A stretch of DNA of 64,000 nt from NCBI RefSeq assembly GCF_001435845.1, contig NZ_CM003596.1, forward strand, positions 1 to 64,000, in the 5' to 3' direction. The notes under the pieces were generated by a model. The model saw nothing but the letters and a program-made list of their open reading frames with translations. It was not told the DNA's origin and made no database searches. Numbering within the stretch: position 1 is the stretch's first letter; the number at the start of each line of letters is the position of its first letter. This stretch comes from Psychrobacter sp. P11G3. Its GTDB lineage: Bacteria; Pseudomonadota; Gammaproteobacteria; Pseudomonadales; Moraxellaceae. The position numbers and the translations under genes were made by a program. Positions 1 to 12,017 of this stretch are shown here, piece after piece.

Positions 1-1440
1 ATGATAGACACAGCAAATATTTGGGATAAATGTCTAAACGATTTGCGTTATAACGTCAAAGACAACGTGTTTACTATGTGGCTGAGACCTCTGTCAGCTC
101 ATCAAGAAGCGCAAACTTTGATTATTCTTGCTCCCAATGATTATTTTGTGACGTATATCAAGAAGAATCATCTTCAAGATATTCAGCAACTGGTGACCAA
201 ACACAGCCAAGGTAGTATTGAAGAGGTCGTCGTACGTGTTGATAATGCTGGTCGCAATGTAGAAGATAACAGTCAATCAGGTTCTTTGTTTGTAGAAGAC
301 GAGGTCTCCCCTACCCCATCCGAACATAAATTTGAATCTATTCATCACAACAACGCAAAAGCAGATATCGAAGCGAACATGCGTCATACTGAGGCAGTTG
401 AGTCTGCTGATACAAAATCATTAAGCTATCTGAACCCCGAATTTACTTTTGAAACCTTTGTTACAGGCAAGTCCAATAACTTGGCTTACAAGGCTTGTTA
501 TGAGCTTGGTAAGCGCCAATCAAAAAATCGTCACAATCCTTTATTTATATATGGCCCTTCTGGCTTGGGAAAAACGCATTTAATGCATTCTGTAGCTCAT
601 CGCTATTTAAAAAATAATCAAAGTTTTTATTATTTCACTTCTGAAAAATTTATAAATCAATTAGTTTATTCATTAAGAAATAATAAAATAGAAGATTTCA
701 AAAAGAAAATTAAAAAAGTAGATTTATTGATTGTAGATGATATTCATGTATTGGCAGGAAAGACTAAAAGTAGTAATGAGTTTCTAACGTTATTTGCAGA
801 TTTTACTAGTGGTGATAAGCAATTGATTTTAGCCTCTGATCGCCATCCCTCCCAAATGACGGAATTTGATGAACGATTTAGATCACGATTTTCTTGGGGG
901 TTAACAGTCGCTGTTGATCCTCCTGAAATTGATACTCGAGTGCAAATTCTGCAGAAAAAAGCGGCTTCCTACGGGATGGTATTACCAAAGGAATGTGCAC
1001 TATTCATTGCGCAAAATGTGGTGTCTAATGTCAGACGTTTAGAAGGTGCCTTAAATCAGGTGTTTGCCAATGCTAACTTAACAGGGGCACAGATTACTCT
1101 TGAAATGGTGCAATATGCGCTAAAAGACATCGTTGCGATGCGTGTGCAAGCAGTCAATATGGATAATATCCGTAAGATAGTTGCTGAGTACTATGATGTC
1201 ACGGTCAAAGATATTATGGGGCGTAAACGTACGCGTAGTATTGCAAGACCACGTCAAATAGCGATGGCTTTGTCGCGTGAATTAACAGGCGATAGCTTCC
1301 CTGAAATTGGTCAGTCGTTCGGTGGACGCGACCATACGACGGTGATGCACGCTTGCGATAAAGTAAATGAGTTAAGAGCAGCAGATCCTGCATTTGATAA
1401 GGATTATAAAACCCTAGCTCTGATGTTACAGGCAGGATAA
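1..1440 (+). CDS. dnaA: Chromosomal replication initiator protein DnaA
   Basis: DnaA binds DnaA boxes at oriC, opens the duplex and loads DnaB helicase. The 479-aa product has the N-terminal DnaB-interaction domain, a variable linker at about residues 80-140, an AAA+ core with Walker A GPSGLGKTH near residue 184 and Walker B LLIVDD near 242, and the C-terminal DNA-binding domain with the signature GGRDHTTVMHA at 441-451. Length is normal for gammaproteobacteria. It starts at base 1, so its promoter and probably oriC lie upstream of the window. Bases 601-720 are only 18/120 G+C, far below the rest of the gene, although the protein there is an ordinary DnaA core. Confidence 0.99.
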   Translation: MIDTANIWDKCLNDLRYNVKDNVFTMWLRPLSAHQEAQTLIILAPNDYFVTYIKKNHLQDIQQLVTKHSQGSIEEVVVRVDNAGRNVEDNSQSGSLFVEDEVSPTPSEHKFESIHHNNAKADIEANMRHTEAVESADTKSLSYLNPEFTFETFVTGKSNNLAYKACYELGKRQSKNRHNPLFIYGPSGLGKTHLMHSVAHRYLKNNQSFYYFTSEKFINQLVYSLRNNKIEDFKKKIKKVDLLIVDDIHVLAGKTKSSNEFLTLFADFTSGDKQLILASDRHPSQMTEFDERFRSRFSWGLTVAVDPPEIDTRVQILQKKAASYGMVLPKECALFIAQNVVSNVRRLEGALNQVFANANLTGAQITLEMVQYALKDIVAMRVQAVNMDNIRKIVAEYYDVTVKDIMGRKRTRSIARPRQIAMALSRELTGDSFPEIGQSFGGRDHTTVMHACDKVNELRAADPAFDKDYKTLALMLQAG

Positions 1441-1600
1441 AAGCGTTAGATATCGTTGTATTCTAGTAGATACAGATGGTTTATAATATCGAAAATATAA
1501 GTGCACAGATGCTCTGTAGATTATCGTCAGCAGACAAGGTATTATTGAGTCATTACGACAAATTTTTATAAAAGAATCATTCAAATAAGAGTAACTAAGC

Positions 1601-2776
1601 ATGCAATTATCGATCAATCGAGAATCGTTACTAAAAGCTATCAACTTGATCGCCAAAGCCGCTGATAAACGCCACAATATGGTTATATTGGGTAATATTA
1701 AGCTACAGCTATCAGATTCTGAGCTTATCTTAACAGCGTCAGATTTAGAGGTAGAGCTGACATCGACATTGAAATTGCCTGCTGGTGCTTGTGTAGAAGC
1801 AGGTACAACGACGCTTCCTGCAACCAAGCTAAAAGATATTTGTAAATCGCTACCTGCCCAGGCGCAAGTTAATCTAGCAACTCAAGCAAATGAGCGTTGC
1901 TTGTTAACTAGTGGTAAGAGTCGTTTTACATTAGGGACACTACCAAGCGAAGACTATCCGAGCTTGGGTAACCCTGAAAATATCACACCTCTGACTATTA
2001 GCCGTAATCGTCTGACAGATTTGATTCACAAAACGCAGTTTGCAATGGCGATTCAAGATGTACGCTATTATCTAACAGGTATGCTCTTTGACGTTTCACA
2101 GCAGCAACTAACAACGGTAGCAACAGATGGCCATAGATTGGCATTAGCCCGTAGTGTTATCAATGTAAGCGCAGATCTCAATATGCAGGCTATTTTGCCA
2201 CGTAAGGCAGTAATCGAACTTGAGCGTTTAGCTTCTGAGCTTGGTAAAATGTTGGGTGATCAGGACAACGTAGTTACTCTGAGCTTCGGTCGAGAGTTTT
2301 TACAAGTAAGTTTGCCATTTGGCGATGTCGATAGTGCAGGGCAGGTCAGCCAAGATCTAATGGTAACATTTACCGCACGTTTGATTGATGGCAAGTTCCC
2401 TGATTATCGCCGTGTAATGCCGAGCAATACTGATAAGCTGGCTTTATTCAGTCAGGAAAAAATGACGGACGTATTACGCCGCGTTGCCATTTTGAGTAAT
2501 GAAAAATCTCGTGGTGTGGTCTTTAATTTTGCTAGCGATGGTATGGTCGAAGTACGTGCTAATAATGCTGAGCAGGATGAAGCAGTTGAAATGATACAAG
2601 CTAAGTATCAAGGCGAGCCGATGGAGCTGTCATTTAACGCTGCTTATCTGCAAGATGTATTAAGCGTTATCCAAGGCGATTTACAAATGCATATGAGCCA
2701 ATCGAATGCCTCTGTATTGGTCAATCAACTAAATGATGAGTTCCATCAGTATGTCATTATGCCAATGCGTATATAA
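1601..2776 (+). CDS. dnaN: DNA polymerase III beta sliding clamp
   Basis: The ring-shaped processivity clamp for DNA polymerase III and a docking platform for other replication and repair proteins. The 391-aa product is slightly longer than the usual 366 because of small surface insertions. The N-terminal MQLSINRESLLKAI, the three clamp repeats and the C-terminal HQYVIMPMRI ending are all present. It follows dnaA by 160 bp and precedes recF, the canonical order. A TATAAT-like element near 1480-1486 in the dnaA-dnaN gap could give it its own promoter. Confidence 0.98.
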   Translation: MQLSINRESLLKAINLIAKAADKRHNMVILGNIKLQLSDSELILTASDLEVELTSTLKLPAGACVEAGTTTLPATKLKDICKSLPAQAQVNLATQANERCLLTSGKSRFTLGTLPSEDYPSLGNPENITPLTISRNRLTDLIHKTQFAMAIQDVRYYLTGMLFDVSQQQLTTVATDGHRLALARSVINVSADLNMQAILPRKAVIELERLASELGKMLGDQDNVVTLSFGREFLQVSLPFGDVDSAGQVSQDLMVTFTARLIDGKFPDYRRVMPSNTDKLALFSQEKMTDVLRRVAILSNEKSRGVVFNFASDGMVEVRANNAEQDEAVEMIQAKYQGEPMELSFNAAYLQDVLSVIQGDLQMHMSQSNASVLVNQLNDEFHQYVIMPMRI

Positions 2777-2872
2777 TGCGTTTTTCTTTAGAAACAAACA
2801 AAATTGAATAGAAATAGTACGTTTCAAAGAGCTTTATTTTCAGTACTATATATTGGTTTTTAATAAACTTTT

Positions 2873-2896
2873 GCCTGCTAAGTAAGCAGGCTTTAA
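2873..2896 (+). terminator. Short hairpin after dnaN
   Basis: GCCTGCT (2873-2879) and AGCAGGC (2885-2891) form a 7-bp stem with a 5-nt loop, followed by a weak TTTAAT. It lies 23 bp before recF, so it is more likely an attenuating hairpin than a strong stop. Confidence 0.45.
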
Positions 2897-2914
2897 TAGG
2901 CGGCTATCGATACT

Positions 2915-4126
2915 ATGATTGAACGTCTACAAATATCCTATCTTAGAAACCTTACTCAAATTAGTCTAGAGCCTGCTGCTTGCAACATTATTATCGGTGC
3001 AAATGGTAGTGGTAAAACCTCGTTGCTCGAAGCTATATTCTTGTTATCAAGAGGTAAGAGCTTTCGCCATCACCAGCCTAAACGTTATATCCAGCATCAT
3101 CAGAATAATACAACTGTTCATGCCAAGCTCAATGATAGTCGTACTTTAGCTATTCAAAAGCAAGCAGATGCTACGACTATCCTACGTCTCAATCAAACCA
3201 CTGTTTACAACCAAAGTATCTTGACAGAGCAGCTACCTACGTTACTGATAGATCCATCGACAATGGATATGTTGGAGCAGGGAAGTGCGAGCCGTCGACA
3301 GCTGCTAGATTGGTTGGTGTTTCACATGAAACAAGGGTTTCATCCACAATGGATGGCTTATCAACGTCTCCTAAAACAGCGCAATAGTTTACTAAAAAGT
3401 ACTCGTCATTTAACCCAAGTACAGCTTGCTGAGCTGAAATCATGGGATAAAGGGTTGAGCAACCATGCTGCTTTGATTCATCATTATCGAGAGCAAGTAT
3501 TTATTGAATGGCAACCTTATTTTGCCAAGAGTATCGTACAGCTATTGCCCTCTTATGCTGAGCAACTGAGCCTAAGCTATAACGCTGGTTATGACACCAG
3601 TGTCGCGCTAGATGTGCAGCTTAGTGAGCGGTTGGAGCAGGATTTGCAATTGGGATATACCCGTATAGGCAATCATCGTGCTGATATTCATGTGCATTGG
3701 CGTTCTGATGAGTCTGTAAACGATCAAACGACAGATGCCGGAACAGCAGCTTCAGGACATGGTATTCAAACCAAATTACCGACTTTGAAAGAGCAAGCAG
3801 CAAACGTATTGTCTCGCGGTGAAAAAAAGCTGCTTATTACTGCATTACGCCTATCGCAGCTACCACTGTTGCTAAACGATGAAGAGCGCAGTAACTCAAT
3901 CAAGGATGATTTATCATCGAGAGCAACACCTGTTGTACTCCTAGATGATATCACTGCAGAATTAGATGATAGAGCTATAGAAATACTGCTATCGACCCTC
4001 GCTAAACTCCCTTGCCAAGTATTTATGACCAGTCTGACAGATGATATTTTACCTTTAGTTAATGAACTCTGGTCACAACCAAATGTGTTTCACGTGAAAC
4101 AAGGAAAAATCTTATTTACTAACTAA
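2915..4126 (+). CDS. recF: DNA replication/repair ATPase RecF
   Basis: RecF acts with RecO and RecR to load RecA at gapped single-stranded DNA behind stalled forks. The SMC-like N-terminus carries Walker A GANGSGKTS near residue 30, and the C-terminus has the ABC signature region LSRGEKKLL and Walker B VVLLDDITAELD. At 403 aa it exceeds the usual ~360, with a polar Thr/Ser/Gly-rich insertion at about residues 266-290. The reading frame contains two ParB-site-like palindromes (3318-3333 and 4086-4101), the second a perfect parS near the C-terminus. Confidence 0.97.
   Translation: MIERLQISYLRNLTQISLEPAACNIIIGANGSGKTSLLEAIFLLSRGKSFRHHQPKRYIQHHQNNTTVHAKLNDSRTLAIQKQADATTILRLNQTTVYNQSILTEQLPTLLIDPSTMDMLEQGSASRRQLLDWLVFHMKQGFHPQWMAYQRLLKQRNSLLKSTRHLTQVQLAELKSWDKGLSNHAALIHHYREQVFIEWQPYFAKSIVQLLPSYAEQLSLSYNAGYDTSVALDVQLSERLEQDLQLGYTRIGNHRADIHVHWRSDESVNDQTTDAGTAASGHGIQTKLPTLKEQAANVLSRGEKKLLITALRLSQLPLLLNDEERSNSIKDDLSSRATPVVLLDDITAELDDRAIEILLSTLAKLPCQVFMTSLTDDILPLVNELWSQPNVFHVKQGKILFTN
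3318..3333. other. parS: parS-like site inside recF
   Basis: TGTTTCACATGAAACA matches the ParB consensus TGTTTCACGTGAAACA at 15/16 positions, with CACATG in place of CACGTG. It lies within recF codons. Binding by ParB is inferred from the consensus only. Confidence 0.55.
4086..4101. other. parS: Perfect parS centromere site inside recF 3' end
   Basis: TGTTTCACGTGAAACA is a perfect 16-bp palindrome identical to the parS consensus bound by chromosomal ParB. It is embedded in codons for NVFHVKQ near the end of RecF. Its origin-proximal position agrees with the known placement of parS. Confidence 0.9.
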
Positions 4127-7253
<3,127 letters not shown>

Positions 7254-7280
7254 ATTTGAAATTGGTTACTGATAATTTAT

Positions 7281-7315
7281 AAAAATACCGCTTTGATATT
7301 CAAGGCGGTATTTTT
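7281..7315 (+). terminator. Terminator after gyrB
   Basis: An AAAATACCGC arm and a complementary GCGGTATTTT arm flank an AT-rich loop and end in a T-run. The last bases overlap the parS-like palindrome at 7315-7330. Confidence 0.8.
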
Positions 7316-7330
7316 GTTTCACGTGAAACT
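7315..7330. other. parS: parS site after gyrB terminator
   Basis: TGTTTCACGTGAAACT matches the ParB consensus at 15/16, with a perfect core. It abuts the gyrB terminator and lies about 50 bp before mntP. Confidence 0.8.
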
Positions 7331-7379
7331 CATTTTTTAAAGTTGCTATTACTTAATAATTATAATTTATGGGAACCAA

Positions 7380-8006
7380 ATGGTTGAAGTAATTTTACTC
7401 GCTATTGCTCTAGCGATGGATGCGTTTGCAGTGTCGATAGGGTTGGGTGCTAAGGCTCAAAAATACAGTCGTCAATATGTATTGCGCTTGGCTATTTATG
7501 CTGCGATTTACTTTGGTGGTGCTCAGGGCGTAATGCCTTTTATTGGATACTTATTGGGTGCGGCAATGTTGGGTTGGTTGGCCGCTGCTGCACCTTGGAT
7601 TGGCGGCACTATATTGATTGCTCTAGGTGGCAAAATGCTTTACGAAGTATTTACTGCTGATGAGTCAGATGATGACAGTGATGATCTGGACGTTAATGAT
7701 GATGCCACTAACACTGGTAGCGACACAGTAGTAGCCACGAGTAAGCACGGACATATTAATAACCGCACTATGTTTACGTTAGCAGTTGCAACCAGTATTG
7801 ATGCAATGGCAGCAGGGTTTACGCTGAATTTATTGGCACTGAACGCGTGGTTAGCTTGCCTTATTATCGCTGTAGTAACCGCTATATTTGGCTGGCTCGG
7901 GGTTTATTTGGGACGTCGCTCAGGTACATGGCTAGAGGATAAAGCTGAAGCATTGGGCGGTATCGTGCTTATTGCGATTGGTCTAAAAGTGATGTTTTTT
8001 AGCTAA
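7380..8006 (+). CDS. mntP: Manganese efflux pump MntP
   Basis: An inner-membrane Mn2+ exporter of the MntP (former DUF204/YebN) family. The 208-aa product has six predicted membrane segments in two related halves, with the family motifs [14 protein letters not shown] near residue 13 and [13 protein letters not shown] near residue 137, whose Asp residues are implicated in transport. The central loop (about residues 93-115) is an unusual run of Asp and Ser, making the protein about 20 aa longer than E. coli MntP. No yybP-ykoY manganese riboswitch is recognisable upstream, only the gyrB terminator and a parS-like site. Confidence 0.92.
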   Translation: MVEVILLAIALAMDAFAVSIGLGAKAQKYSRQYVLRLAIYAAIYFGGAQGVMPFIGYLLGAAMLGWLAAAAPWIGGTILIALGGKMLYEVFTADESDDDSDDLDVNDDATNTGSDTVVATSKHGHINNRTMFTLAVATSIDAMAAGFTLNLLALNAWLACLIIAVVTAIFGWLGVYLGRRSGTWLEDKAEALGGIVLIAIGLKVMFFS

Positions 8007-8036
8007 TTTGTTTAGACTCTTACTGAGTATTTATGC

Positions 8037-8073
8037 AAAAGCACCGCTTTGAATATCAAAACGGTGCTTTTTT
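8037..8073 (+). terminator. Terminator after mntP
   Basis: AAAAGCACCG and CGGTGCTTTTTT form the stem around a loop very like the gyrB terminator loop. A parS-like palindrome follows at once, repeating the arrangement seen after gyrB. Confidence 0.8.
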
Positions 8074-8088
8074 GTTTCACGTGAAACT
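8073..8088. other. parS: parS site after mntP terminator
   Basis: TGTTTCACGTGAAACT, 15/16 to the ParB consensus with an intact core, identical to the site at 7315-7330. It lies between the convergent mntP and rlmF genes. Confidence 0.8.
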
Positions 8089-8112
8089 CAGGTTAGTAGT
8101 TTTGCTTAGTGA

Positions 8113-9150
8113 TTACTCTTCGTCAGTGTCAAAACGCCAAGCTAGTACACGAGTGCTTTTCTGACCTTGGCTCATTTCAATAATACGCATTTGAGCGACA
8201 TTTAGCTGCTTTAACAATAATTGCAATGGCTTAACGTTTTCAGATTTCGACACTAAAGTAGTAAACCAGCCAACGTGTTCTGCAAAGCTCTGGCTTTCTT
8301 TTGCCATTTTGGTCAAGAACGCAATCTCGCCACCTTCACTCCATAGCTCTTTGTGCTGACCGCCAAAGTTTAGGTTTTGCGCAGCGTTGCCTGATTTGGT
8401 TGAATGACGGCTGATTTGCTCGCTTTCATTCTTACCACGATGGCGCTGCAGATTGTGCTGCTTGCGGCTATTGGCTTCCATCGCTTCTTCTAATGAAGCA
8501 TGAAACGGAGGATTACAAACCACGACATCAAAATAATCTTGACGACCAATGATGTTTTTAAAGATAAACTTAGGCTCAGGCTGCAGCTTTACTTTGACCG
8601 CACTCTTTAGTTTTGGATTGGCTTCACAAATCAGCGCTGCGGTGTTGACCGAAATAGGGTCAATATCACTTGCTGTAAAGCGCCAGCCATAGCTTTGGCT
8701 ACCGACGATAGGATAGATAGCACTGGCACCAGTACCGATATCAAGGGCGTGAATTTCCTTGCCCGTTGGCGGTGTGTTATCGGCATTTACGTGAGTGGTT
8801 TGCGCCAGTAAATCCGCGATATAGTGAATATAATCGGCACGTCCAGGAATAGGCGGACATAGATAGCCTTCAGGAATGTCCCAAAATTTAACCCCGTAAT
8901 AGTTCGCCAACAGTGCTTTATTCAGCACGCGAACAGCCTGATGATCCGAGAAATTAATCGTCGACTCACCTTTAGGGTTGGTAATGGTGTGGTCAGCAAG
9001 CTCAGGTAAAGCGCGAGTCAATACCGCAAAGTCGTAACGACCTTGGTGAGGGTTACGTGGGTGCAGCTGACCGAGTTTCTTCGCGGTCGCAGGAGATCTG
9101 TTTCTGTGTTTACTATTTGCAGGGTTACGGGTCATGGGCTTACTTGTCAT
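8113..9150 (-). CDS. rlmF: 23S rRNA (adenine-1618-N6)-methyltransferase RlmF
   Basis: A SAM-dependent N6-methyltransferase acting on A1618 of 23S rRNA. The 345-aa product begins with a basic tail ([13 protein letters not shown]), then [13 protein letters not shown] typical of RlmF, the SAM-binding motif [13 protein letters not shown], and the catalytic [10 protein letters not shown] (NPPF) near residue 212. It is slightly longer than E. coli RlmF (308 aa) through polar stretches after the NPPF motif. It is convergent with mntP. The upstream ribosome-binding site is weak, and the second Met (residue 6) could also start it. Confidence 0.93.
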   Translation of the reverse strand: MTSKPMTRNPANSKHRNRSPATAKKLGQLHPRNPHQGRYDFAVLTRALPELADHTITNPKGESTINFSDHQAVRVLNKALLANYYGVKFWDIPEGYLCPPIPGRADYIHYIADLLAQTTHVNADNTPPTGKEIHALDIGTGASAIYPIVGSQSYGWRFTASDIDPISVNTAALICEANPKLKSAVKVKLQPEPKFIFKNIIGRQDYFDVVVCNPPFHASLEEAMEANSRKQHNLQRHRGKNESEQISRHSTKSGNAAQNLNFGGQHKELWSEGGEIAFLTKMAKESQSFAEHVGWFTTLVSKSENVKPLQLLLKQLNVAQMRIIEMSQGQKSTRVLAWRFDTDEE

Positions 9151-9237
9151 AATGTCAGGCTACGATATATGGATATAAGTAACCAGTGTAGCAGATTTCG
9201 CAGGTTGCTAATTGTTTATCCGCGCTTTATCGGTCGC

Positions 9238-9975
9238 TTATCGATGACGCAATATCAAGTTGAGCCCTAATACGATCATCGCAGTACCCAATACACGGTC
9301 GATCCAATGCTCAAATCTTTGGAAGCGTCGATGTACCGCAGGGATAGAGAGTAGCATGACTACCGTACTAAACCACGCCATCTGTAACACCATCATCCAT
9401 ACACCATAAATAGCCAATTGCCAAAGCGGTATGTCAGGCGATAATACAAGAGTAAAAATGGCTACAAAATAGACAGGGGCTTTAGGATTAAAGACATTAC
9501 AAAGAAATCCGCGACGCAACGTGGCAAAGGTAGATTCGCCATTGCTAGACGATTTTTCGATAGTGGTTTCTTTTGTTGCAGATGTGGTTTGGCTAGCAAG
9601 GGAATCTTGCGAAACGTGAGCGCTTGAACCTACTTGCGGGTCTGCTTTTTCCAAAGGATGTGTTTTTTCTAACTCTGCTGGTTTTTTAGGCTTAGCTTGA
9701 ATACCTTGCCAACCAAGATAAATCAGATAGCCGCCACCTAACCATTTAATAGTAGTCAATAACGGCTGTGAATGAGCGATGACAGTCGCCAGTCCTAATA
9801 CAGAATAGATAATATGGACGGCAAGACCCAAGGTAATACCGAGACTACAAATCAAACCTGTGCGTCGGCCTTTTGCTAATGTCTGCTGCGAGACTAAGAC
9901 AAAATCAGGGCCAGGTGAGGCTGCAGCCAATAGATGTACGCTAGTGATGAGCAAAAAACCGTGCCAAAATTCCAT
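9238..9975 (-). CDS. LysE/RhtB family amino-acid exporter
   Basis: An inner-membrane exporter of the LysE/RhtB superfamily, generally effluxing amino acids or their derivatives; the substrate cannot be told. The N-terminal hydrophobic segment carries the family motif AASPGPDFVLVSQQTLAKGRRTGL, followed by further membrane segments. Between the two membrane halves lies a polar insertion of about 55 residues (about 94-150) rich in Lys, Glu, Ser and Thr, unusual for the family (usually about 205 aa; here 245). I chose the internal ATG at 9975 (MEFWHGFLL), which gives the standard N-terminus; an upstream in-frame start at 10017 would add 14 residues. Confidence 0.87.
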   Translation of the reverse strand: MEFWHGFLLITSVHLLAAASPGPDFVLVSQQTLAKGRRTGLICSLGITLGLAVHIIYSVLGLATVIAHSQPLLTTIKWLGGGYLIYLGWQGIQAKPKKPAELEKTHPLEKADPQVGSSAHVSQDSLASQTTSATKETTIEKSSSNGESTFATLRRGFLCNVFNPKAPVYFVAIFTLVLSPDIPLWQLAIYGVWMMVLQMAWFSTVVMLLSIPAVHRRFQRFEHWIDRVLGTAMIVLGLNLILRHR

Positions 9976-10204
9976 AAAATACTCTGAACCATATTTAGAC
10001 CTGCAACATAGTTGCACTTATCGTAAATGAGGTCAACTTTTATCGATTTTTGCACTATGCGAGTCATCTCTATTGCTTGTGTTATAGAACGAGGGTGTCT
10101 ATATTAAAGGTAACTTATCGCTCAATCTCTACACATAAATTACCGAGATTTGACTATATAACCACTCATTATATGCCAATGATTACTTTAACAAGGATGA
10201 AACC

Positions 10205-11005
10205 ATGACTACGGATAGTAACGCCACAGAAAACCGCATCACTTATAACACGCAAGGCCATGTTTGCCTTGTCGGGCTAAATCGCGCTAACAAACGCAAC
10301 GCTTTTGACAGTCATATGATTGCTCAACTGTCTGACGCCATGACTCGCTACGAGGCAGACGATAACTTACGCTGTGCGTTGATATTTGCCCATGGTGATC
10401 ACTTCACTGCTGGATTAGATTTAGTCGAGCTACAAGACAAGCTAAACGATGGCGTGTTTGAGTTTAATGACGATCAAATCGACCCATGGGGTATCAGTGG
10501 AAAATTGCGTACCAAACCCGTGGTCGTTGCGGTCAAAGGCACTTGCTTCACTGTGGCTATCGAGCTGATGCTAAACAGTGATGTGGTCATCGCTAGTGAT
10601 AACTGTAACTTTGCACAAATGGAAGTCCAGCGCGGTATCATGCCATTTGGCGGTGCAACGGTGCGTTTTGTCGCGGCAGCAGGCTGGCAAAAAGCCATGC
10701 CGTATTTGCTTACTGGTAAAGCATTTGACGCGCAAACGGCTGATAGGCTGAATTTGGTCAGTGAAGTGGTAGCAAATGGGTCTGAATACGAGCGTGCATT
10801 GACGATAGCCCAAGAGATCTGCAAAGCCGCGCCTTTGGGTGTCAGAGGCGCATTGTCTTCAGCACAAGACGCTAGCCGTAATGGGGCCGCGAAGGCATTG
10901 GCTAATATTCATAGTTATCTGCCGCCGCTGTTTCATTCAGAAGATGCAAAAGAAGGTGTAATGGCGATGGTTGAGAGACGTGAGGCCGAGTTTAAGGGGC
11001 GTTAA
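10205..11005 (+). CDS. Enoyl-CoA hydratase/isomerase (crotonase) family protein
   Basis: The 266-aa product has the crotonase fold, with NRANKRNAFDSHMIAQL at the N-terminus and the oxyanion-hole region HFTAGLDLVEL. Members hydrate or isomerise acyl-CoA substrates; the substrate is not determined. The second conserved block reads VKGTCFTVAIELMLNSDVVIAS in place of the usual GxAxGGG-type sequence, so a canonical hydratase activity is uncertain. AAGGATG precedes the ATG. It stands alone and converges on the anchorless YadA-like gene across a shared terminator. Confidence 0.88.
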   Translation: MTTDSNATENRITYNTQGHVCLVGLNRANKRNAFDSHMIAQLSDAMTRYEADDNLRCALIFAHGDHFTAGLDLVELQDKLNDGVFEFNDDQIDPWGISGKLRTKPVVVAVKGTCFTVAIELMLNSDVVIASDNCNFAQMEVQRGIMPFGGATVRFVAAAGWQKAMPYLLTGKAFDAQTADRLNLVSEVVANGSEYERALTIAQEICKAAPLGVRGALSSAQDASRNGAAKALANIHSYLPPLFHSEDAKEGVMAMVERREAEFKGR

Positions 11006-11115
11006 TACTAATATGGTTTAAGAGTTATTTCTCATACGCAAAAGATAAAAGTTCGATATGTGGAGTTATCTTTTAAACCTCCGTAAAAGTCCTATTTAGT
11101 CGAACATACCACCCA

Positions 11116-11143
11116 AAAAAACCTCGCAATCGCGAGGTTTTTT
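11116..11143. terminator. Bidirectional terminator between crotonase gene and YadA paralogue
   Basis: A 6-bp CCTCGC/GCGAGG stem with a 4-nt AATC loop is extended by A6/T6 arms, so it can stop transcription from both convergent genes. Confidence 0.85.
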
Positions 11144-11198
11144 GTTTTATCTAGTATGACTAACTATACCAGTATCAGTTTTAACCGCTCAACTATAA

Positions 11199-12017
11199 TT
11201 ATTTAGCTTTCTGGTAGTAATCAACCATCATCGTACCTAAAGTGCCGTTGTCATCAATCGTAACGATTCTGACCGTACCTGATTGTGCTGCGGTACTAGA
11301 CTGCACTTGCCCAGCGTTACCTAAGACGACTTGGTTATCTTTAGACGCCTTTGCCTCATTACCAATAGCGATACTGTTCATGCCACCTGCCATAGATTTA
11401 TTACCGACCGCGACTGAAGTTGCGCCTTGTGCTGCTGCCGCTTCACCGACAGCGGTAGAACGCATACCACTTGCATTGGCTAGATGACCAAATGCTTGTG
11501 CGCGTTCAGCGGTAGCTTTTGACTGCCAACCGATAGAGGTTGAGCCTAGACCAGCAGCATTGGCTTCACCGCCAACGGCAGTGGCTGAGTTGAGACCTGC
11601 ATTGGCTTTATTGCCAACAGCAACCGTATCATTATTGCCACCTGCCATAGCTGCCTCACCGACAGCAGTAGAACGCACACCGCTTGCATTGGCTAGATGA
11701 CCAAAAGCTTGCGCACGTTCAGCAGTGGCTTTTGACTGCCAACCGATAGAGGTTGAGCCTAGACCAGCAGCGTTCGCTTGACCACCAACAGCAGTAGCTG
11801 AGTTTAATCCTGCATTGGCCTGACTACCAATGGCAACGGTATCATTGGTGCCGCTAGTCGTGGCAGCATTGCCGAGAGTGATGGCGGTGCTGCTAGCTGC
11901 GTTTGCAGTCTGATGGTCAGTTCCTGTTGCCATAGCAGTGCAAGAAGCAGTTGTGGCAATGGCAAAGGTAAGGGCACTAATCTTTAGTACTGATTTCGGT
12001 AAAAAGTCCATTTTCAT
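11199..12017 (-). CDS. YadA-like head-repeat protein lacking a membrane anchor
   Basis: A 272-aa exported protein built almost wholly of YadA-type left-handed beta-roll head repeats (NSATAVGGxANAAGLGSTSIGWQS, ERAQAFGHLANASG, RSTAVGEAA). It is closely related to the 708-aa adhesin gene at 13746-15872, but stops at VDYYQKAK, where the paralogue continues into its coiled coil and beta-barrel anchor. It therefore cannot insert in the outer membrane like a normal trimeric autotransporter. The signal peptide (about 30 aa) contains Cys26 in TTASC, a poor lipobox that could allow lipidation. AAAGGA precedes the start. It is either a secreted head or a decaying duplicate. Confidence 0.8.
   Translation of the reverse strand: MKMDFLPKSVLKISALTFAIATTASCTAMATGTDHQTANAASSTAITLGNAATTSGTNDTVAIGSQANAGLNSATAVGGQANAAGLGSTSIGWQSKATAERAQAFGHLANASGVRSTAVGEAAMAGGNNDTVAVGNKANAGLNSATAVGGEANAAGLGSTSIGWQSKATAERAQAFGHLANASGMRSTAVGEAAAAQGATSVAVGNKSMAGGMNSIAIGNEAKASKDNQVVLGNAGQVQSSTAAQSGTVRIVTIDDNGTLGTMMVDYYQKAK

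Noticed and set aside
1441..1600. oriC between dnaA and dnaN
   Set aside because: No DnaA boxes of TTATCCACA type and no clustered 13-mers were found in this 160-bp gap; the origin is more likely upstream of base 1.
1426..1827. Minus-strand open frame of 133 aa across the dnaA-dnaN junction
   Set aside because: It overlaps dnaN antisense, has no recognisable domain and no plausible ribosome-binding site.
7254..7379. yybP-ykoY manganese riboswitch before mntP
   Set aside because: The 125-bp gap is filled by the gyrB terminator, a parS-like site and an AT-rich stretch; no conserved riboswitch core is visible.
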